Below are positions 17,711-26,120 of a stretch of DNA of 64,000 bases, piece after piece. The notes under the pieces were generated by a model, which was not told the origin of the DNA, did not search any database, and was given only the letters and a program-made list of their open reading frames with translations. The stretch spans positions 1,240,001 to 1,304,000 of the forward strand of contig OZ244977.1 of the NCBI GenBank assembly GCA_965222995.1, in the 5' to 3' direction. How positions within the stretch are numbered: the stretch's first letter is position 1; each line of letters opens with the position of its first letter. This stretch comes from SB11 sp965222995 (GTDB lineage: Bacteria > Bacteroidota > Bacteroidia > UBA8524). The position numbers and the translations under genes are program-made.

Positions 17711-18502
17711 ATGAAAATGAAAAACTTACTACTGGCATTTACACTATTATTTTTTCTTTGTTCGGCATCATGCAAAAAAGAAGAAAATAACACAACACCC
17801 GCTAATAATCCTCCGGCCAATAACAATACCGATACACCTTATACCAAAACGGTTACTTTTAAATCTTTAGATGGTTTGGAAATGACTGCCGACATATACC
17901 ATATTGGAAATGACAAACCTGTAATGGTGTTGTGCCATCAGGCAGGGTGGAGCAGAGGCGAGTATAAAGAGAGCGCAGTTGAGTTTAATAATTTAGGTTT
18001 CAACTGTGTAGCTATTGACCAACGCAGCGGCAATGGTGTAAACGGGGTGTCTAATGAAACTGCTAAGAATTACTCTCCTGTTGGGTTACCGCAAGACTAT
18101 ATTAACTCCGAGCAAGATATAATAGCAGCGGTAGATTATGCCCATAATATGTATAACAAAAATGTAATACTTATAGGTAGCTCATATTCATCGGGCTTAG
18201 TACTTAAAGTAGCCAAAGAGAATAGTAAGGTAGAAATGGTACTATCATTCAGTCCCAATGAGTATTATGGACAAAGTTTCGACTTAAAAGGAAAAATAAC
18301 AGGCTTAGATAAGCCAACTTTCATCACCTCATCGCAAAACGAGGCGGCTGATGCAAAGCTGTTGTTTGATGTAGTAACTGCTACAAAAAAAGCACAATTT
18401 GTTCCTCAAGGTACAGGCCATCACGGTTCGCGTGCATTATGGAGCACAAATGCAGGTAATGAAGAATACTGGACTGCCGTTAAAGACTTTTTAGGTAAAT
18501 AA
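17711..18502 (+). CDS. Alpha/beta-hydrolase lipoprotein
   Basis: 263 residues. The lipobox is C-S-A-S-C-K-K-E-E, so Cys21 or so is lipidated, followed by a Pro/Asn-rich linker. The hydrolase core has an oxyanion-type strand (V-M-V-L-C-H-Q-A-G-W), the nucleophile elbow G156-S-S-Y-S-S-G with Ser158 as the likely nucleophile, and a C-terminal His in G-T-G-H-H-G-S. The elbow has Ser where most members have Gly (G-x-S-x-G). Dienelactone-hydrolase-like or esterase activity in the periplasm or on the outer membrane is inferred. Confidence 0.82.
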   Translation: MKMKNLLLAFTLLFFLCSASCKKEENNTTPANNPPANNNTDTPYTKTVTFKSLDGLEMTADIYHIGNDKPVMVLCHQAGWSRGEYKESAVEFNNLGFNCVAIDQRSGNGVNGVSNETAKNYSPVGLPQDYINSEQDIIAAVDYAHNMYNKNVILIGSSYSSGLVLKVAKENSKVEMVLSFSPNEYYGQSFDLKGKITGLDKPTFITSSQNEAADAKLLFDVVTATKKAQFVPQGTGHHGSRALWSTNAGNEEYWTAVKDFLGK

Positions 18503-18516
18503 GCGAAGAAGTAGTC

Positions 18517-18573
18517 ATGCTGAATTTAGTTCAGCATCTGTACTAGGCAGTCATTCTAAACTCGAGTTGGAAT
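18517..18573. repeat. Two REP-like hairpins in tandem
   Basis: ATGCTGAA-TTTAG-TTCAGCAT (18517-18537) and ATTCTAAAC-TCGA-GTTGGAAT (18553-18573). Each unit starts with GTCAT and ends with ATCT, the form of short dispersed intergenic hairpins seen in many Bacteroidota genomes. The second arm pair is degenerate. Only one locus is in the window, so copy number is untested. Confidence 0.5.
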
Positions 18574-18626
18574 CTAAGCTATAGCAAAGGATTAGTTCAT
18601 ACTTTTATAGAGATAACTGAAATATA

Positions 18627-18666
18627 AAGCCACCCTAACCAAAATTGGTTTCGGGTGGCTTTTTTG
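18627..18666. terminator. Rho-independent terminator between converging genes
   Basis: AAAGCCACCC / GGGTGGCTTT stem with an inner CCAAAATTGG helix and T6 tail on the + strand. It ends the hydrolase transcript and lies just before the 3' end of the minus-strand radical SAM gene. Confidence 0.88.
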
Positions 18667-18684
18667 CAATTGATAGGCAGTGTA

Positions 18685-19746
18685 TCACAAAAGTGCTAAT
18701 TGTCCGGGTCGGCGAAACTGGGTTTTATCCAGCTTAGGGTATTCTCTGTCCTTAAAAAATTTAGCGCACGATATCTTATGCAACATCCTGATGTTTTCAG
18801 CTACCTTACCATCACCAACCTTTCGCACACCAAACCGGCTATCGTTTAATTTGCCTGCATGACATGCCTTAATCAGTTTTAATACTTTATTGGCCCTATC
18901 AGGAAAATTCTTGTGTACCCAATCGGTAAATATGGGGGCAAGGGCTCCGTTTAACCTCACAATAGTATAGCCTGCGCCCAGCGCGCCATGGTTGGCGGCT
19001 TCTTCAATAAGTTTAGGTATTTCATAACTGTTAAGGGCAGGGATAATAGGGGCAGTCATTACGCCAACGGGTATTCCCGCTTGCGAGAGTTGCTCAACTA
19101 TTTTAAGGCGGCGTTTTCCTGTTACAGTTCGGGGTTCCATAGCTAAACGTAGTTTTTCATTAAGAGTAGTTATACTTACATGCACAGAAACTAAATTTAG
19201 TTTTGCCATTTCGCTTAAAATATCCTTATCGCGAAGTATTAAAGCATTCTTGGTAATTAAACCTACAGGGTTTCTATACCGCAGACACAACTCAAGTATT
19301 TTGCGGGTAAGTTTATACTTACGTTCAGCAGGTTGGTAGCAATCGGTATTGCCGCTTAGCATTATAGTATCCACTTTCCAGCTTGGTTTTTCAAAAGCTT
19401 CTTGCAACAATTCAGGGGCATGGGGCTTTACCATTATTTTAGTTTCAAAATCAATACCTGCTGAAAACCCCCAGTACTCGTGTGCATTGCGGGCATAACA
19501 ATAAATACAACCGTGCTCACAACCTTGGTAGGGGTTGAGCGAATACGCCAAAGGCATATCAGGACTTTCAGGTTTATTGACAATTTTTTTCGGGTATTCA
19601 TGAAAAAACTCTGTTTTATGTTCAGTAGGTAAATCTTCATCTAAGCCCTCAAAGTGTTCCTGTACCAACTCATGCTTCTGATACTTATTGGCTGTATTTA
19701 TTTGCGCACCGCGCCCTTTATTATATTTGTCTATATTTTCAACCAT
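18685..19746 (-). CDS. Radical SAM protein, PA0069/SplB-like family
   Basis: 353 residues. The radical SAM cluster motif is C76-x3-C80-x2-C83 (Q-G-C-E-H-G-C-I-Y-C-Y-A-R), preceded by the family's N-P-Y-Q-G. The length and the H-E-Y-W-G-F-S-A-G-I-D-F-E-T-K segment fit the PA0069 family, annotated as spore-photoproduct-lyase-like radical SAM enzymes in non-sporeformers. The substrate is not known. Cytosolic, iron-sulfur dependent. It is transcribed away from the heme oxygenase gene, sharing a 150-bp intergenic region. Confidence 0.9.
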   Translation of the reverse strand: MVENIDKYNKGRGAQINTANKYQKHELVQEHFEGLDEDLPTEHKTEFFHEYPKKIVNKPESPDMPLAYSLNPYQGCEHGCIYCYARNAHEYWGFSAGIDFETKIMVKPHAPELLQEAFEKPSWKVDTIMLSGNTDCYQPAERKYKLTRKILELCLRYRNPVGLITKNALILRDKDILSEMAKLNLVSVHVSITTLNEKLRLAMEPRTVTGKRRLKIVEQLSQAGIPVGVMTAPIIPALNSYEIPKLIEEAANHGALGAGYTIVRLNGALAPIFTDWVHKNFPDRANKVLKLIKACHAGKLNDSRFGVRKVGDGKVAENIRMLHKISCAKFFKDREYPKLDKTQFRRPGQLALL

Positions 19747-19813
19747 TTAATGTTCTTAATATAAACAAATATGTTTTTTCATAACAAGTTTTTTGTTTAG
19801 AAAATGAAAGAAT

Positions 19814-19848
19814 TGTCATTTTTTTAAGAATGTCATTTTAGTGTCATT
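19814..19848. promoter_or_regulatory. Three TGTCATT direct repeats between divergent genes
   Basis: TGTCATT occurs at 19814, 19831 and 19842, starts 17 and 11 bp apart, in the short region between the radical SAM and heme oxygenase genes. Possible regulator binding sites; low support. Confidence 0.3.
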
Positions 19849-19896
19849 AAAAACTGTATAATTGTATTGTTTATAATCAATCTAAATAAAAACAGC

Positions 19897-20493
19897 ATGA
19901 TTTTAGAAAGGCTAAAAAGCGAAACCCGCCCCCAACACGATAAAATTGAAGAAGTAGGTTTTTCTGACAAAATAATGAGCGGACAGCTTACTTTGGAAGA
20001 GTACAAACTATTGGTGATAAACAATTATCGTATGCACAAATTGGTAGAGGGGGCTTTAGAACAAATGCCTGAAATTAAAGATTTAGAAGGTTTAGATTTT
20101 GACAGCCGCAAAAAAACAGCGCTTTTAGCTGAAGACTTAAGAAGTGTGGGATTAAATCCTGATGATTATAATACCGATGACATTAATTTAGATTTAAGCA
20201 ATTTCCATAAAGCTATGGGTACTTATTATGTACTTGAAGGTTCTACGTTAGGTGGTTCGGTTATATCCCGCAAATTGGCTACTAATGAGAACTTAGCAAA
20301 TGCCGGTTTGAAAGAGTTTAAGTTTTATGGTTGCTATGGCGATATGGTAGGACCCAAATGGAAAGCCTTTCAGCAAGTTTTGGTAAATGTAGCTGCCGAT
20401 GAAGCTGCAGAAGATAAAATGGTGCAAGGTGCAGCAGCTACATTTAGTGCTATGACGGATATGTTTGTAGCTTCACGGGCATCTTTATCATAA
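19897..20493 (+). CDS. Biliverdin-producing heme oxygenase
   Basis: 198 residues from ATG 19897 (a TTG at 19867 would add an implausible leader). It has the all-helical HO fold signatures: R-P-Q-H-D-K-I-E with His14 as the likely proximal heme ligand, and Y-Y-V-L-E-G-S-T-L-G-G-S, the conserved distal-helix motif. It should cleave heme to biliverdin, CO and iron, either for iron acquisition or, with phytochromes, for chromophore supply; no phytochrome is nearby. Monocistronic with a terminator 25 bp after its stop. Confidence 0.92.
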   Translation: MILERLKSETRPQHDKIEEVGFSDKIMSGQLTLEEYKLLVINNYRMHKLVEGALEQMPEIKDLEGLDFDSRKKTALLAEDLRSVGLNPDDYNTDDINLDLSNFHKAMGTYYVLEGSTLGGSVISRKLATNENLANAGLKEFKFYGCYGDMVGPKWKAFQQVLVNVAADEAAEDKMVQGAAATFSAMTDMFVASRASLS

Positions 20494-20518
20494 TATTCTA
20501 TTGACTATTAAAACATAA

Positions 20519-20547
20519 AAAAGCCCGCTATGCAGCGGGCTTTTTTA
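20519..20547. terminator. Bidirectional Rho-independent terminator
   Basis: AAAAAGCCCGCT / AGCGGGCTTTTTT stem with a 4-nt loop between two converging genes. A-run and T-run flank both sides, so it can serve both strands. Confidence 0.92.
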
Positions 20548-20567
20548 GTTTAAAAAGTTATTGTCTA

Positions 20568-21227
20568 TTAAGCACCTGTTTTACGGGTAGCTTTTTGCTC
20601 CATTACTTTGGTTTCTTTATCACCTTCAACGGTATACATATCCATAGTATAGGTATTATCATCAACCATGGTGTTTACTTGTTTCCATTTCACCTCTTTT
20701 TTGGTAGCAGGGTCCGTATAACCTCCCATCAAGGTAAGTGCTTTGTTGCCTTCATCGTAGCTGCCTTCCATCATTAATATTCCGCTTCCGAAATTATCAA
20801 CCCAAGTACTTACAAATTTTTTCTTAGCATTATCGTAACCCAAAATGGCTTTTCCCATAAAAGGCATACCCATCATAGTGCCTGAGTAATCGGTTTCTTT
20901 GTAAAGTCCGTTAGCAATCATTTTATCACTCGCAGTTCCTTTAGTGGTATCAGGTTGTGGTCCCATATAGCTAATGGTTTGTATATCCCAGTTTCCTACT
21001 GTTGATGCAATCATTTTGTGCATATCACTAGGAGTCATATACTCCATATAAATTTTGTTAATCTCTTCTTCGCTTAATTGAGGAGTTTCTTCCTCATCAT
21101 TTGAAGCAGTTTCATTAGTATCTTCTGTTGAAGTACTGTCATTTTCTTTGTTGTTTGTGTTTGTATTTTTGCAAGCTGTAAAAGCAAATACAAAGCATAC
21201 TAAAAGTGTAAATAGTTTATTTTTCAT
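20568..21227 (-). CDS. DUF1579 family lipoprotein
   Basis: 219 residues. The lipobox F-A-F-T-A-C-K gives an acylated Cys near residue 19, followed by an acidic Asn/Glu/Asp/Thr linker of ~45 residues. The C-terminal ~150 residues match the DUF1579 pattern (G-N-W-D, G-L-Y-K-E-T-D-Y-S-G, K-F-V-S-T-W-V-D-N-F-G-S-G). No enzymatic activity is established for the family. Probably periplasmic or outer-membrane anchored. It shares the bidirectional terminator with the heme oxygenase gene. Confidence 0.87.
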   Translation of the reverse strand: MKNKLFTLLVCFVFAFTACKNTNTNNKENDSTSTEDTNETASNDEEETPQLSEEEINKIYMEYMTPSDMHKMIASTVGNWDIQTISYMGPQPDTTKGTASDKMIANGLYKETDYSGTMMGMPFMGKAILGYDNAKKKFVSTWVDNFGSGILMMEGSYDEGNKALTLMGGYTDPATKKEVKWKQVNTMVDDNTYTMDMYTVEGDKETKVMEQKATRKTGA

Positions 21228-21356
21228 GGCTTAAGTTTTTTTGCAAGTTAATGAATATGTGTTGATTATATTCTTAAATATTTATTAGGCTGTTAGGACT
21301 CATTTAAAAAGGATAAAATTTTATATACTTTTTTACAATTCTCGACATATATAAGT

Positions 21357-21566
21357 ATGGAAAATAGAAAAAACCATTCTGAAGGAAGAGGATTGAATTG
21401 GGGAAATATTTGTTTAACCTTTTTTTCAGCTTCAGTATCTTTATTCTCACCACTAATAGTAGTACTTAATTCAGCTTCAATTGAAGTATGCTTCATACTA
21501 TGTTTTGGCTTGTTAATAACAACTGTAATTAGTATTTATTCTTTAATCAAAGTTCTATCAGGGTAA
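21357..21566 (+). CDS. Small two-helix membrane protein
   Basis: 69 residues with a basic/polar N-terminus and two hydrophobic helices (about 17-37 and 44-65). It lies between the DUF1579 gene and the 3' end of queG and converges on the latter. No recognised family. A 67-residue frame on the opposite strand is less protein-like (no hydrophobic pattern), so I keep this one with reservation. Confidence 0.4.
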   Translation: MENRKNHSEGRGLNWGNICLTFFSASVSLFSPLIVVLNSASIEVCFILCFGLLITTVISIYSLIKVLSG

Positions 21567-21575
21567 GCTTAAATT

Positions 21576-22496
21576 TTATTTCTTCAAAAAATCTAAATTA
21601 CGCTTTAGTCCTCTATAGCCTGTACGTTTTACAGGGCTGTTTTTAAAAAGAGGTTTAAACACCTCTTCAGTTATTTCGTGCCACTGGCGGCTGTCCATTT
21701 CAAGTAGCTCATTCTTTGGGTCAAATTGTGGCTCGTTATGTGGCTGGCTAAAACGGTTCCAAGGGCAAACCTGTTGGCATATATCACAACCAAAAGCCCA
21801 GTTTTCCATTTTGCCTTTAAATTCTTGGGGTATTTCATCTTTTAACTCAATAGTAAGGTAACTAATGCATTTACTGCCATCCATCCAGTAGGGAGTAATT
21901 GCATCGGTAGGGCAAGCATCAATGCAAGCAGTACAAGTGCCGCAATAGTCTTTTATAGGTGTATCGGGTTCCAGTTCCAAATCAATAATCAGTTCCCCCA
22001 AAAAAAAATAACTGCCCTGTTGCTTATTAATCAAAAGCGAGTGTTTGCCAATCCACCCCAAGCCGCTCTTTTGTGCCCAAGCTCGCTCCATAACAGGGGC
22101 ACTATCAACAAAAGCCCGTCCGTGTATCTCGCCAATCTTTTCGTTGATGAAGAGCAGTAGTTCCTTAAGCTTATCTTTTACAACAAAATGGTAATCGGTA
22201 CCGTATGCATAAGTACTAATTTTAGGGACATCAGGGTCTTTTTGTTCTTTATCGGTGTGGTAATTATATAGGAAAGATATTACCGTTTTTGCTCCGGGAA
22301 CCAATTTGGTAGGGTCAAGGCGTTTGTCAAAATGGTTTTCCATATAGCCCATTTTGCCATGCATACCTTGTTGCAGCCATTTTTCCAATCGTGGGGCCTC
22401 TTCTTCTAAAAACTCAGCTTTACTCACTCCACAAAAGCTAAAGCCCAAACGTTGGGCTTCTTCTTTAATTAGGCGTGTATGTTGGACTTTATTCAC
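21576..22496 (-). CDS. queG: Epoxyqueuosine reductase
   Basis: 306 residues, starting with GTG (4-bp GTGA overlap with the stop of the acetyltransferase gene before it). It has the catalytic Asp segment F-V-D-S-A-P-V-M-E-R-A-W-A and two [4Fe-4S] motifs, C-G-T-C-T-A-C-I-D-A-C-P (~185-196) and C-D-I-C-Q-Q-V-C-P-W-N (~240-250). The cobalamin-dependent family performs the last step of queuosine biosynthesis, reducing epoxyqueuosine in tRNA. It is the third gene of an overlapping minus-strand operon. Confidence 0.95.
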   Translation of the reverse strand: MNKVQHTRLIKEEAQRLGFSFCGVSKAEFLEEEAPRLEKWLQQGMHGKMGYMENHFDKRLDPTKLVPGAKTVISFLYNYHTDKEQKDPDVPKISTYAYGTDYHFVVKDKLKELLLFINEKIGEIHGRAFVDSAPVMERAWAQKSGLGWIGKHSLLINKQQGSYFFLGELIIDLELEPDTPIKDYCGTCTACIDACPTDAITPYWMDGSKCISYLTIELKDEIPQEFKGKMENWAFGCDICQQVCPWNRFSQPHNEPQFDPKNELLEMDSRQWHEITEEVFKPLFKNSPVKRTGYRGLKRNLDFLKK

Positions 22497-23053
22497 TGGT
22501 TATTATAAGGATTTAATAACCCATATACAGCAGTATCTAGAAACTTACCGTTATATAGATAGCTTTCTTTCAATAATCCTTCACGTTTAAAACCGCACTT
22601 CTCAACCAGTTTTATACTGGCCATGTTTTCAGGGGAAATGTTTGCCTCAATAGTGTGCAGTTTTATATGTTTAAAGGCATAGTCTATAGTTGCCATAAGC
22701 GCTTCGTGCATTATACCTCGCTGGTAATAGTCTGGGTGTAACATATAGCCAATCTCACAACGGTGGTGGGCTTTTATCATCCGCCAATAATCTACTGAGC
22801 CAATAAGTTTGGAGTTGCTTTTTAATGCAATACCCCAACTGATGCCCTCATTGTTTTTACTTAAATCTATAGCTCGCTGTACTTTTTCTTCAACTTCTTC
22901 TCGGGTTGGTTTTTGAGGGGTGTCTATAAACTGATAATACCTGTCATCCATGCGAATAGCATACATCGCATCAGCATCTTTAGGAACAATTTCCCGCAAG
23001 ATTAGCCTTTCGGTTTCCAAAACAGGAAAAGGATGTAAGTTTAGCTCAAGCAT
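22493..23053 (-). CDS. GNAT N-acetyltransferase, RimJ/RimL-like (copy 2)
   Basis: 186 residues. Opens L-E-T-E-R-L-I-L-R-E-I and has the acetyl-CoA region E-I-G-Y-M-L-H-P-D-Y-Y-Q-R-G-I-M, followed by A-F-K-H-I-K-L-H-T-I-E-A and the closing K-C-G-F-K-R-E-G, the RimJ/RimL-type layout. The closest relative in the window is the immediately upstream gene (same operon, same strand), so this is a tandem duplication. It overlaps that gene by 8 bp and queG by 4 bp. Substrate unknown: ribosomal protein N-termini or a small molecule. Confidence 0.9.
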   Translation of the reverse strand: MLELNLHPFPVLETERLILREIVPKDADAMYAIRMDDRYYQFIDTPQKPTREEVEEKVQRAIDLSKNNEGISWGIALKSNSKLIGSVDYWRMIKAHHRCEIGYMLHPDYYQRGIMHEALMATIDYAFKHIKLHTIEANISPENMASIKLVEKCGFKREGLLKESYLYNGKFLDTAVYGLLNPYNNQ

Positions 23054-23609
23054 TTTGTGTGTTTTTGTGCAAAGTATAAATGGTAGTATCTATAAACTTT
23101 CCATTGCTATAATAAATATCTTTAAAATAGGCTTCACGCACAAAACCATTACGCTCTGCCAGTTTTAATGATGCTTTATTATCAGGGTTTATGTTTGCCT
23201 CTATTGTGTGTACTTTTAATGTGTTAAATGCATAGGCTATACCTATATCCATCACTTCTTGCATGAGTCCTTTACCCCAATAATCTTTATGAAGCAGATA
23301 TCCTATTTCAGTTCTGTAATGCTCTTTTAGTATGCGCCAAAAGCCAAAAGTACCTATCATTTTAGTATTCCCTTTCAGTGTTATAGCCCACGTAATCCCC
23401 TCGTTTTTTGCTAATAAACCCTTAATAATATCAATCAGTTTTTGGGCGTCATCAATAGTCTTTGCTAAGGGGCGGTCTATATGTTGCATAACAATAGGGT
23501 CTGCACGCATTTCAAATAAACTGTGTACATCATCATCTCCTATCTGGCGCAAAATAAGGCGTTCGGTTTCTAATGTAGGAAAAGGTGAGAAATCAAGATT
23601 CAACATCAT
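23046..23609 (-). CDS. GNAT N-acetyltransferase, RimJ/RimL-like (copy 1)
   Basis: 187 residues from an ATG at 23609, preferred over a TTG at 23618 because its M-L-N-L-D-F-S-P-F-P-T start lines up with the paralogue's M-L-E-L-N-L-H-P-F-P-V. It shows L-E-T-E-R-L-I-L-R-Q-I, the acetyl-CoA loop E-I-G-Y-L-L-H-K-D-Y-W-G-K-G and E-A-N-I-N-P-D-N-K-A-S. First gene of the three-gene queG operon. Tandem paralogue of the next gene. Confidence 0.88.
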   Translation of the reverse strand: MMLNLDFSPFPTLETERLILRQIGDDDVHSLFEMRADPIVMQHIDRPLAKTIDDAQKLIDIIKGLLAKNEGITWAITLKGNTKMIGTFGFWRILKEHYRTEIGYLLHKDYWGKGLMQEVMDIGIAYAFNTLKVHTIEANINPDNKASLKLAERNGFVREAYFKDIYYSNGKFIDTTIYTLHKNTQNA

Positions 23610-23670
23610 CACTTGCAAGTATACGAACTCGTAAAGTATATTAAATAACAGTTTTTCTATAGAAGTAAAT

Positions 23671-23700
23671 TTGTTGACTATTTTAAATTAAATATATTTG
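23671..23700 (+). promoter_or_regulatory. Bacteroidota-type promoter (TTG-N19-TATATTTG)
   Basis: TTG at 23671-23673 and TATATTTG at 23693-23700 match the -33/-7 layout. It lies 118 nt before the gene at 23819, implying a ~110-nt leader with no obvious ORF. Confidence 0.45.
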
Positions 23701-23818
23701 CCATGGTTGTAAGGGCAGCCTATCCCACAAAAAGATTGTATCACCCTTTTCTATTCAACAAAATCATATTTTTGGTATAGTTTCCGCCTGATGTGGGGGG
23801 TAAAAAGAAGGAAATTAT

Positions 23819-24343
23819 ATGCAGAAAATACAACCCCTTAGGCTTGCACAGGCAAAACAAGAAGTCGTTTTAACATATAAAAATATCAAGCACCTATTAT
23901 TAAATGATAGGATTGACGATATTCTTCAACAATATTCAAATAATGCTCAAACTTACATCTTGGCAAATCTAAAAGCTTTCAAATTGAAGCATAGTTATCA
24001 TCTATATGCTATAGAAAAAGGTTTTTCGAATTGGTTTGAGTTAAAAAAATACATAGTAGCAAACGATTGTCTTTATGCCGGTAATGGAGTAATGTTTATC
24101 CATTCTTGGTTTACAGAGTATAAAAAAGCAAAGCTATATCAAACCAATAATGGAGGGTATTTACTATGTTTTTGGGATGATATTGTTGTTTGCGGAATAG
24201 AGTATATAGCCTGCCTTAAGCTAGAAAAATATAAGTATTACTGGGAACAGCTTGGATACGATTGGGTAATGCCAAAAAGTAATGTGGCAAAACGTGTTTT
24301 GGAAGAAAAGGCAGTAAAGAATTATCTGAAACTTAATCAATAA
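23819..24343 (+). CDS. Hypothetical protein, 174 residues
   Basis: Cytosolic, helical N-terminal half and an aromatic-rich C-terminal half (W-F-T-E-Y, C-F-W-D-D, Y-Y-W-E-Q-L-G-Y-D-W). No signal peptide or known motif. The S-N-W-F-E-L-K-K segment resembles a short motif found in several small uncharacterised or repeat-containing proteins, not enough to assign a family. It precedes a VOC gene by 16 bp. Confidence 0.65.
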   Translation: MQKIQPLRLAQAKQEVVLTYKNIKHLLLNDRIDDILQQYSNNAQTYILANLKAFKLKHSYHLYAIEKGFSNWFELKKYIVANDCLYAGNGVMFIHSWFTEYKKAKLYQTNNGGYLLCFWDDIVVCGIEYIACLKLEKYKYYWEQLGYDWVMPKSNVAKRVLEEKAVKNYLKLNQ

Positions 24344-24359
24344 ATAAATTTTAAGAACT

Positions 24360-24761
24360 ATGAAGAATTATTTAGGGCGAATGATAATCCTAGTAAGGGA
24401 TTATGATGAAGCATTTAACTTTTATAAGAAAAATTTTAATTGCAAAAAGATTTTTGAATTGACTACTGATGTAGGGCAGCATTTTCTACATATTGGTTTT
24501 GATACCGATGAGTCTGTTGGTATTTGGTTTTTGAAGGCGCAGGGAAAAGAACAAGAGAATAGAGTGGGTAACCAAACAGGAGAGCAGCCTGCTATGGTTA
24601 TATACACTGATGAGTTAAATACACTTTATAATAAACTGATTGACAATGGGGTGAAAATAAAAATAGAGCTTGTAAATACACCCGAATATAGTTTCTTCCA
24701 TTGTTATGATTTATATGGTAATGAAATTGTTGTTACACAACTTAAAAACAGCACATTGTAG
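24360..24761 (+). CDS. VOC superfamily (glyoxalase-like) protein
   Basis: 133 residues. Typical opening strand and helix (I-I-L-V-R-D-Y-D-E-A-F-N-F-Y) and closing F-x-x-C-Y-D-L-Y-G-N-E-I-V-V. Single VOC half-pair, cytosolic, likely a dimer forming the active site. Substrate unknown. Possibly co-transcribed with the hypothetical gene upstream. Confidence 0.85.
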   Translation: MKNYLGRMIILVRDYDEAFNFYKKNFNCKKIFELTTDVGQHFLHIGFDTDESVGIWFLKAQGKEQENRVGNQTGEQPAMVIYTDELNTLYNKLIDNGVKIKIELVNTPEYSFFHCYDLYGNEIVVTQLKNSTL

Positions 24762-24814
24762 TAGATAGCTTATATAAATCTCAAAATCAACAAATCAGAA
24801 ATTCTCAATTTCTT

Positions 24815-24822
24815 TATCTTCG
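24815..24822 (+). promoter_or_regulatory. -7-like box (TATCTTCG) just before lysA
   Basis: TATCTTCG differs from TAnnTTTG by one base and ends 7 nt before ATG 24830, suggesting a very short leader. Confidence 0.35.
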
Positions 24823-24829
24823 CGCCCTT

Positions 24830-26062
24830 ATGCAGCTAATAGACAATCAATATACCTTGGGTGGGGTAAACTTATTGACAGTTTGCAATGAGTTTGATAC
24901 ACCTGTTTATGTTTATGATGCTGCGAAAATTGTTTCGCAGTATCAACGTTTAATCACTGCTTTTGAGGGTACCAACATAAAGGTGAAGTACGCCATGAAG
25001 GCACTAAACAACATAAATGTATTGAAGCTGCTAAAGAAACAGGGTTGCGGATTAGACGCCGTTTCAATACAAGAGGTTCAGCTAGGCTTAAAAGCAGGGT
25101 TTGAACCTAGTGAAATATTATTTACTCCTAATTGTGTTTCTATTGAAGAGATAAAACTTGCAGTAGATTTTGGGGTAAAAATTAATATTGACAATATCTC
25201 AATTCTTGAGCAATTCGGACATATCTATGGTGATACTGTACCGGTGTGTATTCGTATCAACCCCCATATTATGGCAGGCGGACACAGCCATATATCGGTA
25301 GGGCATATAGATTCTAAATTCGGTATATCATTCTACCAAATGCGCCATGTGGGCAGGGTAGTAAAATCTAACAATATAAGAGTAGAAGGTTTACACATGC
25401 ATACGGGTAGTGAATTTTTAGATGCCGATGTGTTTTTACAAGGAGCGGAGTTATTGTTTGAAGTGAGCCGAAATTTTCCTGATTTACAGTTTTTAGATTT
25501 TGGTAGTGGTTTTAAAGTTGCCTATAAAGAGGGTGATATTACTACTGATGTTAAAATTTTAGGAAAAAAGATTACCAAACGCTTTAATGAGTTTTGCAAA
25601 GAATACGGCAGAGATTTAGAGCTATGGTTTGAGCCGGGTAAGTTTATAGTGAGTGAAGCAGGCTATTTTTTAGTAAAAGCAAACGTTATAAAGCAAACTA
25701 CCAGTACCGTATTTGTAGGGGTAGATAGTGGGCAAAACCATTTGTTACGCCCTATGTTTTATGATGCTTACCACCACATAACCAATATTAGTAATCCCAG
25801 TGGTACACCCCGCATTTATAGTGTGGTTGGGTATATATGCGAAACGGATACATTTGGTTGGGATAGAAAACTAAATGAGGTTAGGGAAGGGGATATATTG
25901 GCTTTTCATAATGCAGGTGCTTATTGCTATACTATGAGCAATAACTACAACAGCCGTTTCCGCCCTGCTGAGGTGCTGATATTGGATGGCAAAGCACACC
26001 TTATCCGCAAACGGGAAGAAATGGAAGACCTTACCCGTAATGTGGTAGAGGTGGAGATTTAA
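24830..26062 (+). CDS. lysA: Diaminopimelate decarboxylase
   Basis: 410 residues, normal length. PLP-binding Lys57 is in K-Y-A-M-K-A; the barrel also shows H-M-H-T-G-S-E-F, G-S-G-F-K and E-P-G-K-F-I-V, and the second-domain substrate motif C-E-T-D-T-F. It decarboxylates meso-diaminopimelate to L-lysine in the cytoplasm. An 11-bp stem-loop lies right after the gene (26080-26115), and may end its transcript. Confidence 0.95.
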   Translation: MQLIDNQYTLGGVNLLTVCNEFDTPVYVYDAAKIVSQYQRLITAFEGTNIKVKYAMKALNNINVLKLLKKQGCGLDAVSIQEVQLGLKAGFEPSEILFTPNCVSIEEIKLAVDFGVKINIDNISILEQFGHIYGDTVPVCIRINPHIMAGGHSHISVGHIDSKFGISFYQMRHVGRVVKSNNIRVEGLHMHTGSEFLDADVFLQGAELLFEVSRNFPDLQFLDFGSGFKVAYKEGDITTDVKILGKKITKRFNEFCKEYGRDLELWFEPGKFIVSEAGYFLVKANVIKQTTSTVFVGVDSGQNHLLRPMFYDAYHHITNISNPSGTPRIYSVVGYICETDTFGWDRKLNEVREGDILAFHNAGAYCYTMSNNYNSRFRPAEVLILDGKAHLIRKREEMEDLTRNVVEVEI

Positions 26063-26079
26063 TATAGTTTTAAGTTTAC

Positions 26080-26115
26080 AGTCTTCTGTTTTCAGTTATT
26101 TGTGAACAGAAGACT
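26080..26115. repeat. Perfect 11-bp inverted repeat before the TPR gene
   Basis: AGTCTTCTGTT (26080-26090) and AACAGAAGACT (26105-26115) with a 14-nt loop, ending 5 nt before ATG 26121. Only TTT follows, so it is a weak terminator candidate for lysA; it could also influence translation of the next gene. Confidence 0.55.
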
Positions 26116-26120
26116 TTAAT

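Noticed and set aside
21293..21496. 67-residue minus-strand ORF in the gap before queG
   Set aside because: No hydrophobic or motif pattern; the opposing + strand two-helix ORF is the better candidate.
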